Below, piece by piece: positions 21,623 to 30,308 of a DNA stretch of 64,000 bases. Both the position numbers and the translations under genes were made by a program. Source of the DNA: Candidatus Kosakonia sp. 282A-S69. Its GTDB lineage: Bacteria > Pseudomonadota > Gammaproteobacteria > Enterobacterales > Enterobacteriaceae. The stretch lies in the NCBI RefSeq assembly GCF_029433855.1, contig NZ_JAROAU010000003.1, positions 124,001 to 188,000 of the forward strand. The letters are read 5' to 3'. The notes under the pieces were generated by a model. The model saw only the letters and a program-made list of their open reading frames with translations, did no database searches and was not told the DNA's origin. Every line of letters begins with the position of its first letter. Positions within the stretch are counted from its first letter, which is position 1.

Positions 21623-22375
21623 ATGCAACAAAAATCAATTTTGATTCTTCAGATGGGGAACGCTCCACAGGCCATGCGCGATGCGCACGGCGATGTGCCG
21701 CTCTGGTTTTGCCAACTGCTGGGGTGCGAGCTTGATGACGTTGAAGTGATCCGGGTTTTCGAAGGCGAAACGCTGCCGGCACCGGATCCGCACCGGGCGG
21801 CTATCATCACCGGATCCTGGGCGATGGTCACAGACAGATTGCCGTGGAGCGAGCAAACCGCCGCGTGGATCCGCGAAGCGATGGCGGTGGAGATGCCGCT
21901 GTTTGGCGTCTGTTACGGTCATCAGCTGATGGCCTGGGCGCTGGGCGGTGATGTGCAGTATCACAAAGATGGACGTGAAGCGGGGACAAAAACAGTCTAT
22001 CTCAATGCCGCAGCGGCTCACGATCCGCTGCTTGCGCATCTGCAAGAGAGCTTTCCTGCACACCTGACGCACCGGCAGACGGTCACTCGTCTACCCATTG
22101 GCGCCACGGTGCTGGGCGCCTCGGTTCACGATCCTCATCAGATCGTACGCTACGGGCCAAACGCCTTTTCGGTGCAGTTTCATCCGGAAATGCGGCCGGT
22201 GATCGCCTGCGATCTGCTACGGCTTAACCGTCCCCATATCGAAAAAGAGGGGGGCGATACCGACAGTTTAATTGCAGGCGTAACGCCCGCGCCGGGTGCG
22301 GCGGAAATTTTACGGCGGTTTATGCAGGAGGCGTTCAGTCAGGAGAGTGCGTTTTCACTGCGCGCGGCATCATAA
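21623..22375 (+). CDS. Class I glutamine amidotransferase (GMP-synthase-like)
   Basis: A 250-aa stand-alone GATase1 domain. The catalytic triad is visible: Cys97 in LFGVCYGHQL, His187 and Glu189 in VQFHPEM. Such proteins include gamma-glutamyl-polyamine or peptide hydrolases and amidotransferase-like enzymes; the substrate cannot be told. It replaces the tdc/yhaC region that follows rnpB in E. coli. The gene stands alone with a CCCCGGCGTACGCCGGGG hairpin after it. The start ATG at 21623 has only a weak GAGG upstream. Confidence 0.85.
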   Translation: MQQKSILILQMGNAPQAMRDAHGDVPLWFCQLLGCELDDVEVIRVFEGETLPAPDPHRAAIITGSWAMVTDRLPWSEQTAAWIREAMAVEMPLFGVCYGHQLMAWALGGDVQYHKDGREAGTKTVYLNAAAAHDPLLAHLQESFPAHLTHRQTVTRLPIGATVLGASVHDPHQIVRYGPNAFSVQFHPEMRPVIACDLLRLNRPHIEKEGGDTDSLIAGVTPAPGAAEILRRFMQEAFSQESAFSLRAAS

Positions 22376-22386
22376 AGGCAGGAACA

Positions 22387-22412
22387 GAACCCCGGCGTAC
22401 GCCGGGGCCGGC
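22387..22412. terminator. Hairpin between amidotransferase gene and yhaL
   Basis: Perfect palindrome CCCCGGCGTACGCCGGGG between two convergent genes; no long T-tract, so possibly a weak bidirectional terminator. Confidence 0.5.
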
Positions 22413-22414
22413 AA

Positions 22415-22579
22415 TCAGGCGGCTTCTTCTTCCTCAGCAAGTCGGACAACGGCTTCTTCGACGATCACTTCAAGTTCCGTCAGCATCTCTTCAAACCCGA
22501 ACGCCAGGTTGGCGGCGGCGGAACTGTTATCACTCTGCGTGACGTGATCGAATGAACTGTACATAGTGCGGATACTCAT
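22415..22579 (-). CDS. yhaL: Small acidic protein YhaL
   Basis: A 54-aa gene with ATG at 22579 preceded by AGGTGAG. The C-terminal half, FGFEEMLTELEVIVEEAVVRL plus an acidic tail, matches E. coli YhaL (also 54 aa; …GYEEMLSELEAIVADAETRLAEDE), while the N-terminal half differs. Function unknown. It resembles a short coiled-coil/XseB-like helix pair. Next to yhaK as in E. coli. Confidence 0.8.
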   Translation of the reverse strand: MSIRTMYSSFDHVTQSDNSSAAANLAFGFEEMLTELEVIVEEAVVRLAEEEEAA

Positions 22580-22603
22580 TTACTCACCTGATAAAAATGT
22601 TCA

Positions 22604-23305
22604 TTACACCGGTAAATCAACCAACAGCGCGCGAAGCGGCGTGTCGGCGACCAGCGTGATAGTGGCTTCATCACGAATAAAAGCGCCATCACCACAGGTG
22701 AGGGCCTCTTGCTCTTTGTGATGGGTGACGGCATGCACCGTCCCGTGAATGGACTGCAGATAGGCCCGCGGTCCGTTTAATTCGATTTTCAACTCTTCGC
22801 CCTTATTGAGCGAAATATGGTGCAGCCAGACCTGCTGGCGCAGCTGCAGGCTACCTTTGTCGCCATCCGGCGAGGCCAGTAGCTGGCAGGCGTCATCAGC
22901 AAGGGTCAGCTTCTGCACCGGAGGGTTTTCCCGCTCCGGGCAGGCATCCAGCCATAGTTGCATGCGCGTAAGCGACTTATCTTTGCTCAGATTATGTTCG
23001 CTATAGCTGACGCCTGGCTGGGTTGCGATGAGCAGTGCTTCACCCGCTTTTGCCTGCACGTGGTGGCCTTCGCTATCGCGGTACTCCGCTTCACCTTCCA
23101 GTATCAGATTCAGAATATCCACTTTCGGGTAGGCGCGCGGCTGAAAAGAAGCCCCTGGTGCGAGCACTTCCTGGTTCAACACGCGCAGTGACGCATAGCC
23201 CAGCAGTTTGGGATCAAAATAGTGTCCAAAGGAGAAGGTATAGCGGGCCTGAAGCCAGCCGAAGTCAGCTTGTCCGCACTGTTTTGCCGTTCGGGTAGTA
23301 ATCAT
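22604..23305 (-). CDS. yhaK: Pirin-family bicupin YhaK
   Basis: A 233-aa bicupin. YhaK of E. coli is a pirin-like protein that senses oxidative stress through cysteine oxidation and lacks canonical pirin metal ligands in one cupin. Characteristic strings: FGWLQARYTFSFGHYFDPK, VDILNLILEGEAEYRDSEG and the C-terminal LVADTPLRALLVDLPV. Divergent from the regulator gene yhaJ, with about 105 bp between. Confidence 0.94.
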   Translation of the reverse strand: MITTRTAKQCGQADFGWLQARYTFSFGHYFDPKLLGYASLRVLNQEVLAPGASFQPRAYPKVDILNLILEGEAEYRDSEGHHVQAKAGEALLIATQPGVSYSEHNLSKDKSLTRMQLWLDACPERENPPVQKLTLADDACQLLASPDGDKGSLQLRQQVWLHHISLNKGEELKIELNGPRAYLQSIHGTVHAVTHHKEQEALTCGDGAFIRDEATITLVADTPLRALLVDLPV

Positions 23306-23410
23306 TATTCTTGACCTCTCTTTACTTAAAACAATGTTAAAGGGATGGACGCTGCATTGTTAGCCAGATATTCTGCCCGGTATGTTCAAATTTCCTGAAT
23401 GAGAACACCT

Positions 23411-24307
23411 ATGGCCAAAGAAAGGGCACTGACGCTCGAAGCACTGCGCGTGATGGATGCAATTGACCGCCGCGGTAGCTTTGCTGCTGCGGCAGATGAG
23501 CTGGGGCGTGTCCCCTCCGCGCTCAGCTACACCATGCAAAAACTTGAAGAAGAGCTGGATGTGGTGCTGTTTGACCGCTCCGGCCACCGCACCAAATTCA
23601 CCAACGTTGGGCGTATGCTGCTGGAGCGCGGGCGCGTACTGCTGGAAGCAGCAGATAAATTGACAACCGATGCCGAAGCGCTGGCGCGCGGCTGGGAAAC
23701 CCATTTAACGCTGGTAACGGAAGCGCTGGTGCCGACAGTAGAGCTGTTTCCACTGGTAGAGAGACTGGCGGCGAAAGCCACCACCCAGCTATCGATTATC
23801 ACCGAAGTGCTGGCGGGTGCCTGGGAGCGCCTGGAGCAGGGGCGGGCAGATATTGTTGTCGCGCCGGATATGCACTTTCGCTCCTCATCCGAGATCAACT
23901 CGCGCAAGCTCTACAGCGTGATGAATGTCTATGTCGCTGCCCCGGATCACCCTATTCATCAGGAGCCGGAGCCGCTCTCAGAAATCACGCGCGTGAAGTA
24001 TCGCGGTGTGGCCGTGGCGGATACCGCTCGCGAACGTCCGGTGCTTACGGTTCAGCTACTGGATAAACAACCGAGGCTCACGGTCAGTACGATTGAAGAT
24101 AAACGCCAGGCGTTACTCGCCGGGCTGGGCGTCGCCACCATGCCCTATCCGCTGGTTGAGCGTGATATTGCGGAGGGCCGCCTGCGCGTGGTCAGCCCGG
24201 AGTACAGCGGGCAGGTGGATATTATTATGGCCTGGCGTCGCGACAGCATGGGCGAGGGCAAAGCCTGGTGTCTGCGTGAGATCCCCAAGCTTTTTGCCGG
24301 TAAATAA
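23411..24307 (+). CDS. yhaJ: LysR-type regulator YhaJ
   Basis: A 298-aa LysR regulator: N-terminal winged HTH (about residues 5-65, GSFAAAADELGRVPSALSY is the helix-turn-helix) and a substrate-binding domain. E. coli YhaJ activates yqjF in response to nitroaromatic breakdown products and has been linked to virulence control in pathogenic strains. Start at 23411 equals the E. coli N-terminus MAKERALTLEALR; an ATG 12 bases upstream is in frame. Its probable target yqjF lies 2 kb away. Confidence 0.95.
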   Translation: MAKERALTLEALRVMDAIDRRGSFAAAADELGRVPSALSYTMQKLEEELDVVLFDRSGHRTKFTNVGRMLLERGRVLLEAADKLTTDAEALARGWETHLTLVTEALVPTVELFPLVERLAAKATTQLSIITEVLAGAWERLEQGRADIVVAPDMHFRSSSEINSRKLYSVMNVYVAAPDHPIHQEPEPLSEITRVKYRGVAVADTARERPVLTVQLLDKQPRLTVSTIEDKRQALLAGLGVATMPYPLVERDIAEGRLRVVSPEYSGQVDIIMAWRRDSMGEGKAWCLREIPKLFAGK

Positions 24308-24309
24308 CC

Positions 24310-24690
24310 CTACGCGCCGCGCTCGGTCGCATGCACCGTTTGTGGAAAAGGCTGCGGTTCCGGGCCGAACTCGTTCTCCTGCGGCGTGCCGCGCTGGCTA
24401 TAGAAGGCGAGCAGCGCCAGCCAGCCAAACAGGGGAATAATCATCAGCAGCAGCCAGCGCCAGCTGCGGTTGGTGTCATGCAGGCGGCGCACCTGTACCG
24501 CCAGCGTCGGCACCAGCATCAGCAGCGTATAAACCAGGCTTAAGATGTGGTGCCATCCCACGATTCGGTCAATCACATTCAGCACGCCGAACAGAATGAT
24601 GTTAACGAGTGTGAACATCCAGAATTCGCGGCGATGGGCGCGTCCGTGGAAAGTGGCGTAATTGCGAAGCACCCAGAAGTACCAGTCCAT
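24310..24690 (-). CDS. yhaH: DUF805 inner-membrane protein YhaH
   Basis: A 126-aa protein with the DUF805 pattern YxxFxGRAHRREFWMF at the N-terminus, three to four hydrophobic segments and VRRLHDTNRSWRWLLL in the middle. Function unknown. It is convergent with yhaJ, with only 2 bp between the stop codons. Confidence 0.93.
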   Translation of the reverse strand: MDWYFWVLRNYATFHGRAHRREFWMFTLVNIILFGVLNVIDRIVGWHHILSLVYTLLMLVPTLAVQVRRLHDTNRSWRWLLLMIIPLFGWLALLAFYSQRGTPQENEFGPEPQPFPQTVHATERGA

Positions 24691-24815
24691 TTTCTACCTC
24701 GCTCAACGGTCAATCCGTTGTTTTAACAACGATAACAGTAAGAATAGACGGCAAATTTACAAAGGGATAAGTCGGGCGGGGAATTATTTGGGCGCGATGT
24801 GACGCGCCCGAAAGT

Positions 24816-25802
24816 TCAGGAAAAACGGCTGTCCCGACCGTGAGGTTCATCAAGATCCTGCCACGGGCCGATGGAGATTATCCCCGTCGGGTTTAGCGTT
24901 TTGTGGCTGCGATAGTAGTGATTGCGGATATGCGCAAAATCAACCGTTTCGGCGATGCCCGGCATCTGATAGAGATCGCGCAGGAAACCATGCAGGTTGA
25001 GGTAATCACTGATGCGGCGCTTATCGCATTTAAAGTGCGTCGCATAGACCGGATCGAAGCGCACCAGCGTTGTCCATAAACGGATATCCGCTTCGGTCAG
25101 GCGGTCGCCCGTCAGATAGCGGTGCCGCCCAAGGATCTGCTCCAGGCGCTCCAGCGCGCTAAACACCCCGGTTACCGCTTCATCGTAGGCCTGCTGGCTG
25201 GTGGCGAAACCGGCTTTGTAGACGCCGTTATTCACATTGTCGTAGATCCAGCCGTTCAGCTCGTCAATCTTCTCACGCAGCTCAGGCGGGTAGTAATCCC
25301 CGGCTTTAGCCCCCAGCCCGTCGAAGGCAGTATTGAACATGCGAATAATATCCGCTGATTCATTGCTGACGATGGTGTGATTCTTCTTATCCCATACCAC
25401 CGGTACCGTTACGCGCCCGGTATAGTGCGGATCGGCATGGAGATAGAGCTGGTAGAGAAACTCGTGCTGATAGAGGGTGTCACCCGTTGCGGCAGGAAAA
25501 TCGTCGCCAAACGTCCAGCCATTTTCCAGCATCAGCGGGTGTACGACCGAGACCGGTAAAAAAGGCTCCAGGCCTTTCAGCTTACGCAGGATTAGCGTGC
25601 GGTGTGCCCAGGGGCAGGCGAGTGAAATGTAGAGGTGGTAGCGATCTTTTTCGGCGGCAAACCCGCTTTCGCCCGAGGGGCCGGCAGCGCCATCGGCTGT
25701 CAGCCAGTTGCGAAACACCGATTCTGAACGTTTAAAGCGCCCGCCGGTGGATTTGGTGTCATACCAGGTGTCGTGCCAGACGCCGTCAATCAGTTGTCCC
25801 AT
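24816..25802 (-). CDS. yqjG: Glutathionyl-hydroquinone reductase YqjG
   Basis: A 328-aa Xi-class glutathione transferase. Catalytic Cys63 lies in SLACPWAHRTL, followed by the GST C-terminal helical domain (LTEADIRLWTTLVRFDPVY). The enzyme reduces glutathionyl-hydroquinones with glutathione. The ATG at 25802 gives exactly the E. coli length. Downstream of yqjF in the same direction, about 75 bp away. Confidence 0.96.
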   Translation of the reverse strand: MGQLIDGVWHDTWYDTKSTGGRFKRSESVFRNWLTADGAAGPSGESGFAAEKDRYHLYISLACPWAHRTLILRKLKGLEPFLPVSVVHPLMLENGWTFGDDFPAATGDTLYQHEFLYQLYLHADPHYTGRVTVPVVWDKKNHTIVSNESADIIRMFNTAFDGLGAKAGDYYPPELREKIDELNGWIYDNVNNGVYKAGFATSQQAYDEAVTGVFSALERLEQILGRHRYLTGDRLTEADIRLWTTLVRFDPVYATHFKCDKRRISDYLNLHGFLRDLYQMPGIAETVDFAHIRNHYYRSHKTLNPTGIISIGPWQDLDEPHGRDSRFS

Positions 25803-25876
25803 TGCTGCTTCTCCTTCTGATAGCAAAAGCGAGGAGTAAACTCCTCGCTTTGGTGTATTCAGTCAGTATAGAGCGC

Positions 25877-26269
25877 TTACCACTTTTTATTCAGTACGCG
25901 GTCGATGCTGAACGCGCCCGGACCGGTGATGCCCAGCAGCAGGTAGCCGCCAGCGATGGTCAGGTTTTTCATGAACATAATGGAGTTCGCGCCTTCCGCA
26001 AAGTTGTTGTGGAAGATAAACGCCGTCAGCAGCGTAAAGCCAGCGGTGAACAGCGCGGTGGTGCGGGTCAGGAAACCGAACAGAATGGCCAGACCGCCGC
26101 CAAATTCAAGCAGGATGGTCAGCGGCAGGAGGAAACCCGGTACGCCCATCGATTCCATATATTGCTGAGTGCCGGCATAACCGGTGATTTTGCCCCAGCC
26201 CGCGACGATGAACAGAATCGGCATCAGAATACGGGCAACCAGGAAACCAACATCTTCTAATTTTTTCAT
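25877..26269 (-). CDS. yqjF: DoxX-family membrane protein YqjF
   Basis: A 130-aa DoxX-type protein with four hydrophobic segments (VGFLVARILMPILFIVAGW, LLPLTILLEFGGGLAILFG and others). In E. coli yqjF is induced by 2,4-dinitrotoluene products through YhaJ; proposed as a quinol-linked membrane protein. The start at 26269 follows GGAGAGAAAG. Confidence 0.93.
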   Translation of the reverse strand: MKKLEDVGFLVARILMPILFIVAGWGKITGYAGTQQYMESMGVPGFLLPLTILLEFGGGLAILFGFLTRTTALFTAGFTLLTAFIFHNNFAEGANSIMFMKNLTIAGGYLLLGITGPGAFSIDRVLNKKW

Positions 26270-26438
26270 CTTTCTCTCCAGGAACCGCATAGGCTCTATG
26301 CAGTAAAATTATTGTAATAAACGGCGTGTGCCGTGGGCTTGCAGTTGATGGAGAGGATAGTAATCGTGGCGGGAAAATATTGTTAGCTATGAAAACTGTC
26401 GAAGTCTTTCAAAAAAATTGCTTAAGCAAAAATGCAAA

Positions 26439-26466
26439 CGGGCGATCCCAGGATCGCCCGTGTTAG
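26439..26466 (-). terminator. Terminator of yqjC-D-E-K
   Basis: Hairpin ACGGGCGATCC / GGATCGCCCGT just after yqjK on the minus strand, followed by a T-rich stretch. Confidence 0.6.
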
Positions 26467-26481
26467 CAAGCAAGTGACGCT

Positions 26482-26772
26482 TTAGCGCGGCGCATTGAGG
26501 GTGGATTTCACCAGCCGCCACAGGCTCCAGGCACCGAAACCGCGTCTGGCCCAGCGCACCAGCATATTAGGGTGGCGAACAGTCCAGATAGCCATTGCGC
26601 TACTGCCCACCAGCGCCCATGAGCGCAGGCTTAACAGCGTGTTCCAGCCGCGATCGTAAGCGCCGGTGGCCTCAAGCCAGTCACGACGCCCGGCGGTAAG
26701 ATCCAGACGTTGCTGCTGGATCATGCTGAGCAATTGCGCTTTACGCTTCAGACGTTCGGCTTTGCTGCTCAC
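26482..26772 (-). CDS. yqjK: YqjK-like protein
   Basis: A 96-aa basic protein with a long N-terminal helix (KAERLKRKAQLLSMIQQQRL) and a weakly hydrophobic segment. Function unknown; conserved as the last gene of yqjCDEK. Its ATG overlaps the yqjE stop by 4 bases, indicating coupling. Confidence 0.9.
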   Translation of the reverse strand: MSSKAERLKRKAQLLSMIQQQRLDLTAGRRDWLEATGAYDRGWNTLLSLRSWALVGSSAMAIWTVRHPNMLVRWARRGFGAWSLWRLVKSTLNAPR

Positions 26773-27167
26773 GATTTATCGTCCTCCAGCAAGGCGCGAT
26801 CGTTCGACAGCTCCTGACGCGTGTGACGCAGCAGTGTCGAGGCCCGCGCTTTACGCAGTGTCGAAATGCCGCCTATCAGCGCCAGCACCAGCAACACTAC
26901 GGTGGTTGCAATCATCACATTCAAGCGATATTGCGGATCGACGGCCCAAATAATTAGCACCATCAGACTCATCAGGCCAAATGCAGCGAAAAGCATGGTC
27001 AGCCCCACCATCAGGAGCAGCTGGAACAGGTTGGCTTTCTCTTCTTCAAGCTCAACAACCGCCAGCCGCAGGCGGGTCTCAACCATTTCAACCAGAATGG
27101 TCAGCATACGCTGACCAATCCCGAGCGCGCTTTTGCCAGGCCCTTGCGCGTATCGTGAATCCGCCAT
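26769..27167 (-). CDS. yqjE: Phage-holin-like inner-membrane protein YqjE
   Basis: A 132-aa protein with an amphipathic N-terminal half and two central hydrophobic segments (LFQLLLMVGLTMLFAAFGL and the MIATTVVLLVLALIGG region). It belongs to the actinobacterial holin-X/YqjE family; a helper of the YqjD-type membrane proteins is assumed from gene order. One base separates it from yqjD. Confidence 0.92.
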   Translation of the reverse strand: MADSRYAQGPGKSALGIGQRMLTILVEMVETRLRLAVVELEEEKANLFQLLLMVGLTMLFAAFGLMSLMVLIIWAVDPQYRLNVMIATTVVLLVLALIGGISTLRKARASTLLRHTRQELSNDRALLEDDKS

Positions 27168-27168
27168 A

Positions 27169-27471
27169 TCAGCGACGCGACATCAGAACGCCTAACACCA
27201 CGCCGATTGCGGCGCCGATGCCAACGCTGGCCCACGGGTTGTCACGCACGTACTCATCGGTACGGGCGGCGGCTTCGCGGGTCTGACGAGCAATGACATC
27301 ACCGGTATCGCCCAGACGTTCGCGACTGTTACGCAGCGCTTTTTCCGCCCTGGTACGCAGCTTGCTCAGCTCTTCTTTCGATTTTTCACCAGAATTACCC
27401 AGCACTTCTTCCAGGGTGTCCGCCAGCGATTTCAACTCAGCGCGCAGATGGTCAGCATTATCTTTCGACAT
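27169..27471 (-). CDS. yqjD: ElaB/YqjD-family membrane-anchored ribosome-binding protein
   Basis: A 100-aa protein with an acidic/basic helical N-terminus and the C-terminal anchor NPWASVGIGAAIGVVLGVL followed by MSRR, typical of ElaB/YqjD/YgaM. E. coli YqjD associates with ribosomes at the membrane in stationary phase. Probably RpoS-controlled in E. coli; no site was assigned here. Confidence 0.94.
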   Translation of the reverse strand: MSKDNADHLRAELKSLADTLEEVLGNSGEKSKEELSKLRTRAEKALRNSRERLGDTGDVIARQTREAAARTDEYVRDNPWASVGIGAAIGVVLGVLMSRR

Positions 27472-27509
27472 AATTCTCTCCAGGTGAGTGTGTGGTCATT
27501 TCCATTTAA

Positions 27510-27878
27510 TCAGTAGTCACGCGCTTCAAGAGATTTCAACTCCTGCTGAGCCTCTTTCAGCTTGTGCTCTCGCTTGTGTATCTTGTCCGCATCGCCTTTC
27601 TCTTTCGCTTCGCTCAGGTCGCGACGGCGCTCGGCAATCTCTTCTTTCTGTTCGGCGATTTTCTTTTGATGCGCAGCGCGCAGCTTCTCATCAGAACAGC
27701 TGGCGCGAACTTCGCGCAGGGCTTTATTCAACCCGTCAATACGGCTCTGATTGTTATGCTTTTCGGCATAGCTGATTTCGCGTTGGATCTCATGCTCCTT
27801 TTCCTGACAGGGTGAAGCAGCATGGGAAAAAGCGCTAACGGAAAAAAGAGCCAGCGCCATAGCGATGCGGTTTTTCAT
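27510..27878 (-). CDS. yqjC: Periplasmic DUF1090 protein YqjC
   Basis: A 122-aa secreted protein: signal peptide MKNRIAMALALFSVSAFSHA with cleavage before ASPC, then a highly charged coiled-coil region. DUF1090, function unknown. The start at 27878 gives the E. coli length; an earlier in-frame start at 27926 would spoil the signal peptide. First gene of the yqjCDEK group. Confidence 0.93.
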   Translation of the reverse strand: MKNRIAMALALFSVSAFSHAASPCQEKEHEIQREISYAEKHNNQSRIDGLNKALREVRASCSDEKLRAAHQKKIAEQKEEIAERRRDLSEAKEKGDADKIHKREHKLKEAQQELKSLEARDY

Positions 27879-28023
27879 AATCGATAACCTTCCGTTGTTA
27901 GCTGGCGAAACAGGGTACGCCAGCATCCAGTTACGTAATGTGAACCCTGGTCCCGTTACTCAAGCATAGTTAAGTAACGGCTAAACACCAAAGTTAGTGA
28001 AAAGATTCAGAATCCTGGAGAGA

Positions 28024-28410
28024 TTAACCGAATCGATGTGTACTGTTGCGCAGGCGGTTAAGCCACGCAGAAGTTTGGGTGTCGGCATCATCCTGAGCGG
28101 CGATGACATACCCCTGGGGGAGAGTGCGATCCAGCACGGCTTTGGCAGCCGCGCTCTGCTCGCTGGAGTCGAATTTAATCAGCAGGGTGTCGTCCTGCGG
28201 GGTAATACTTTTAAAGTGAATGCCGTTGGCGTCGAGATGGTGCCAGATGGAGAAGCCATCCGGCACGGTAATGTTTTGCGTCAGCGGGCGGATCGCAAGC
28301 GTCGACTCGCGATTCTGCACCGCCGTCCAGGCGAGAAACAGCACGCAAAAGAGCGCCGCCGCAGTGAGGCTTGTGCATACCCAACGCAGAAAAGGCGCAC
28401 GCAGTTCCAT
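28024..28410 (-). CDS. mzrA: EnvZ/OmpR modulator MzrA
   Basis: A 128-aa bitopic inner-membrane protein: short cytoplasmic tail, one membrane span (about residues 10-30, [17 protein letters not shown]) and a periplasmic domain. MzrA binds EnvZ and links CpxAR and EnvZ/OmpR signalling. It follows yqjA with a 6-bp gap, as in E. coli where yqjA-mzrA is a Cpx-controlled operon. Confidence 0.93.
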   Translation of the reverse strand: MELRAPFLRWVCTSLTAAALFCVLFLAWTAVQNRESTLAIRPLTQNITVPDGFSIWHHLDANGIHFKSITPQDDTLLIKFDSSEQSAAAKAVLDRTLPQGYVIAAQDDADTQTSAWLNRLRNSTHRFG

Positions 28411-28416
28411 TGTCTT

Positions 28417-29079
28417 TTAACTCCGATTGCTATGTTTTTTCTTCCATAACACCACCAGTGAGCCAACCAGGCCAATCACCAGCAGCACCACCGGAAGCAG
28501 CATCAAACAGGACATCAGCGCATCTTCATACTTTTTAAACACCGGCGTGATGCCCAACAGGTAACCCAGCGTCGTCAGGATCAGCACCCACAGCAGGCCG
28601 CTCATCCAGTTGAAAAATTGAAAACGCGTATTGCTCAGACCAGAGAGCCCGGCAATAGTTGGCAACAGCGTGCGAACAAATGCGATAAAGCGCCCAACCA
28701 GCAGCGCCGACAGCCCATGTTTATGGAACAGATGGTGCGCGCGCTGGTGGTAGTGGGCCGGAAGATGAGAGAGCCATTTCTGCACCAGCCGCGTGTTGCC
28801 AAGCCAGCGCCCCTGGATGTAGCTCAGCCAGCAGCCGGTACTTGCGGCGATGGTAAGCAGCAGCACGGTTTGCGGATAGCCCAGCGCACCTTTAGCAATC
28901 AGCACACCAACCAACACCAGCAGGCTGTCACCGGGCAGAAACGCCGCCGGCAGCAAACCGTTCTCCAGAAATAAAATGACAAACAAAACGAAATAGAGCA
29001 TGCCGATCATGCCAGGCTGCGACAGCGTCTCAAAATCCTGGCTCCAAAGGGCGTGAAGTAACTGGCTTAAAAGTTCCAT
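28417..29079 (-). CDS. yqjA: DedA-family membrane protein YqjA
   Basis: A 220-aa DedA/VTT protein with the signature [31 protein letters not shown] and [19 protein letters not shown] (conserved acidic and arginine residues). YqjA is needed for alkaline tolerance and envelope energetics and is partly redundant with YghB; DedA proteins scramble or translocate phospholipid carriers. Start at 29079 matches E. coli MELLxQLL; an ATG 18 bases upstream is in frame. Confidence 0.95.
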   Translation of the reverse strand: MELLSQLLHALWSQDFETLSQPGMIGMLYFVLFVILFLENGLLPAAFLPGDSLLVLVGVLIAKGALGYPQTVLLLTIAASTGCWLSYIQGRWLGNTRLVQKWLSHLPAHYHQRAHHLFHKHGLSALLVGRFIAFVRTLLPTIAGLSGLSNTRFQFFNWMSGLLWVLILTTLGYLLGITPVFKKYEDALMSCLMLLPVVLLVIGLVGSLVVLWKKKHSNRS

Positions 29080-29411
29080 TCGGTGTTCCTGGTACATCGG
29101 TTTACGTCACGTCTGCTACGTACGAAACAGCACGGCGATACGTTCTCATACATTATGGTCGCTCGTGGCACATCCGGTGCAGGGGTCATCCTGGTGAGGC
29201 GCTGTGAGCAAGCGCTGACTCACACAGAAGCGAAATGCATCCAATTGTAACAAAGGCTGAGGTAATGCGTCAGTCTGAAAAGCGCTCAGAGGTGATTTTG
29301 CCGGGGGAAGGCGGAAAGAGGCGAGGGTATTTACACACGCTGACACTCTATACTTTTCACTTACCCAAAATTCTTACGGGCGCAGCGTAAGTGTGCGCCC
29401 GCAGAGGATTT
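29080..29411. other. Intergenic region between exuR and yqjA
   Basis: About 330 bp with no convincing gene on either strand. It should hold the yqjA-mzrA promoter. A GC-rich inverted repeat (GGGCGCA…TGCGCCC, 29379-29400) lies just after exuR and may be its terminator. Confidence 0.6.
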
Positions 29412-30188
29412 TTATTTCGTGCCGCTGGCCGCCGTATCAAGGTGTACCACCGGGTTTTCGGCGAAAAGATAGCGATCGGCATTAAACTCGAAGTCGTCGC
29501 TGGTTTCGTTAAACAGCATCTGTTTGGTGTTTTCAAGGTGCTGCCACATTGCCAGTTTTGCGCCGTGGGGATCTTTGCGGATCAGTGCCTTCAGGATCTG
29601 GTCGTGATCGTCACACCAGTTATCGACGGTGCGCAGGTCGATATGGTCGTGCAGTTTCTTCCAGTAGGGGTTGTGCACACGCTGCGTCCACATCTTTTCA
29701 ACGATAGCTGCCAGGGCCGTGTTTTGCGTCGCCAGCGCGACCTGTACGTGAAACTGCAAATCCCACTCGGAGTCGCGAAAGCACTTCTCTTTGCGGGCTT
29801 TGTCCTGAATCTCCATCAGCTTCATGATGTCCTGCTTCGTCACCTGCGTGGCGGCGAACTCCGCAATATTGCTCTCAATCAGCTGGCGCGCCTGCAGAAG
29901 CTCAAAAGGGCCGTAGCTGGCGAACTCAAGATTCTCATCCGGCGCTTGAGTATGGCGCGCCTGGTTGGAGATGACATGAATGCCGGAGCCTTTACGTACT
30001 TCGACATACCCCTCCACTTCGAGCATGATGATCGCTTCACGCACCACGGTCCGGCTGACGCTCTTCTCATCGGCGATAAAGCGCTCGGCGGGCAGCTTCT
30101 CCCCCACAAGATAAACGCCTTGCTCAATCCGGTTTTTAAGCTCGGCGGCAAGTTGCTGATAAAGACGTCGTGGTTCGGAGATTTCCAT
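29412..30188 (-). CDS. exuR: GntR-family hexuronate repressor ExuR
   Basis: A 258-aa FadR-subfamily GntR regulator: N-terminal winged HTH (about residues 8-75, with [20 protein letters not shown]) and a C-terminal all-helical FCD effector domain. ExuR represses exuT, uxaCA, uxaB and itself, and is relieved by galacturonate/glucuronate. It lies behind exuT with its own promoter region and a probable ExuR site at 30219-30233. Confidence 0.96.
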   Translation of the reverse strand: MEISEPRRLYQQLAAELKNRIEQGVYLVGEKLPAERFIADEKSVSRTVVREAIIMLEVEGYVEVRKGSGIHVISNQARHTQAPDENLEFASYGPFELLQARQLIESNIAEFAATQVTKQDIMKLMEIQDKARKEKCFRDSEWDLQFHVQVALATQNTALAAIVEKMWTQRVHNPYWKKLHDHIDLRTVDNWCDDHDQILKALIRKDPHGAKLAMWQHLENTKQMLFNETSDDFEFNADRYLFAENPVVHLDTAASGTK

Positions 30189-30218
30189 ACAGGCTCCAGA
30201 GGAGAGGGTAATAATTGG

Positions 30219-30233
30219 ATTTGTTATACCACT
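30219..30233. promoter_or_regulatory. Putative ExuR operator before exuR
   Basis: On the minus strand AGTGGTATAACAAAT, resembling the UxuR/ExuR consensus half site TTGGTATAnCAA, about 30 bp upstream of the exuR start. Confidence 0.5.
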
Positions 30234-30262
30234 TTTAGCGCTTTCTCACCATTATCAATAAC

Positions 30263-30287
30263 GAAAAAGCCGCCCTCAGGCGGCTTT
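30263..30287 (-). terminator. exuT terminator
   Basis: Minus-strand hairpin AAGCCGCC-tgag-GGCGGCTTTTT followed by C and TT, between exuT and exuR. Confidence 0.8.
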
Positions 30288-30308
30288 GAAGAGTGTTAAA
30301 AAGCGGGG

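Noticed and set aside
29391-30299. 302-codon + strand frame opposite exuR
   Set aside because: Antisense shadow of exuR; exuR is full length with conserved domains.
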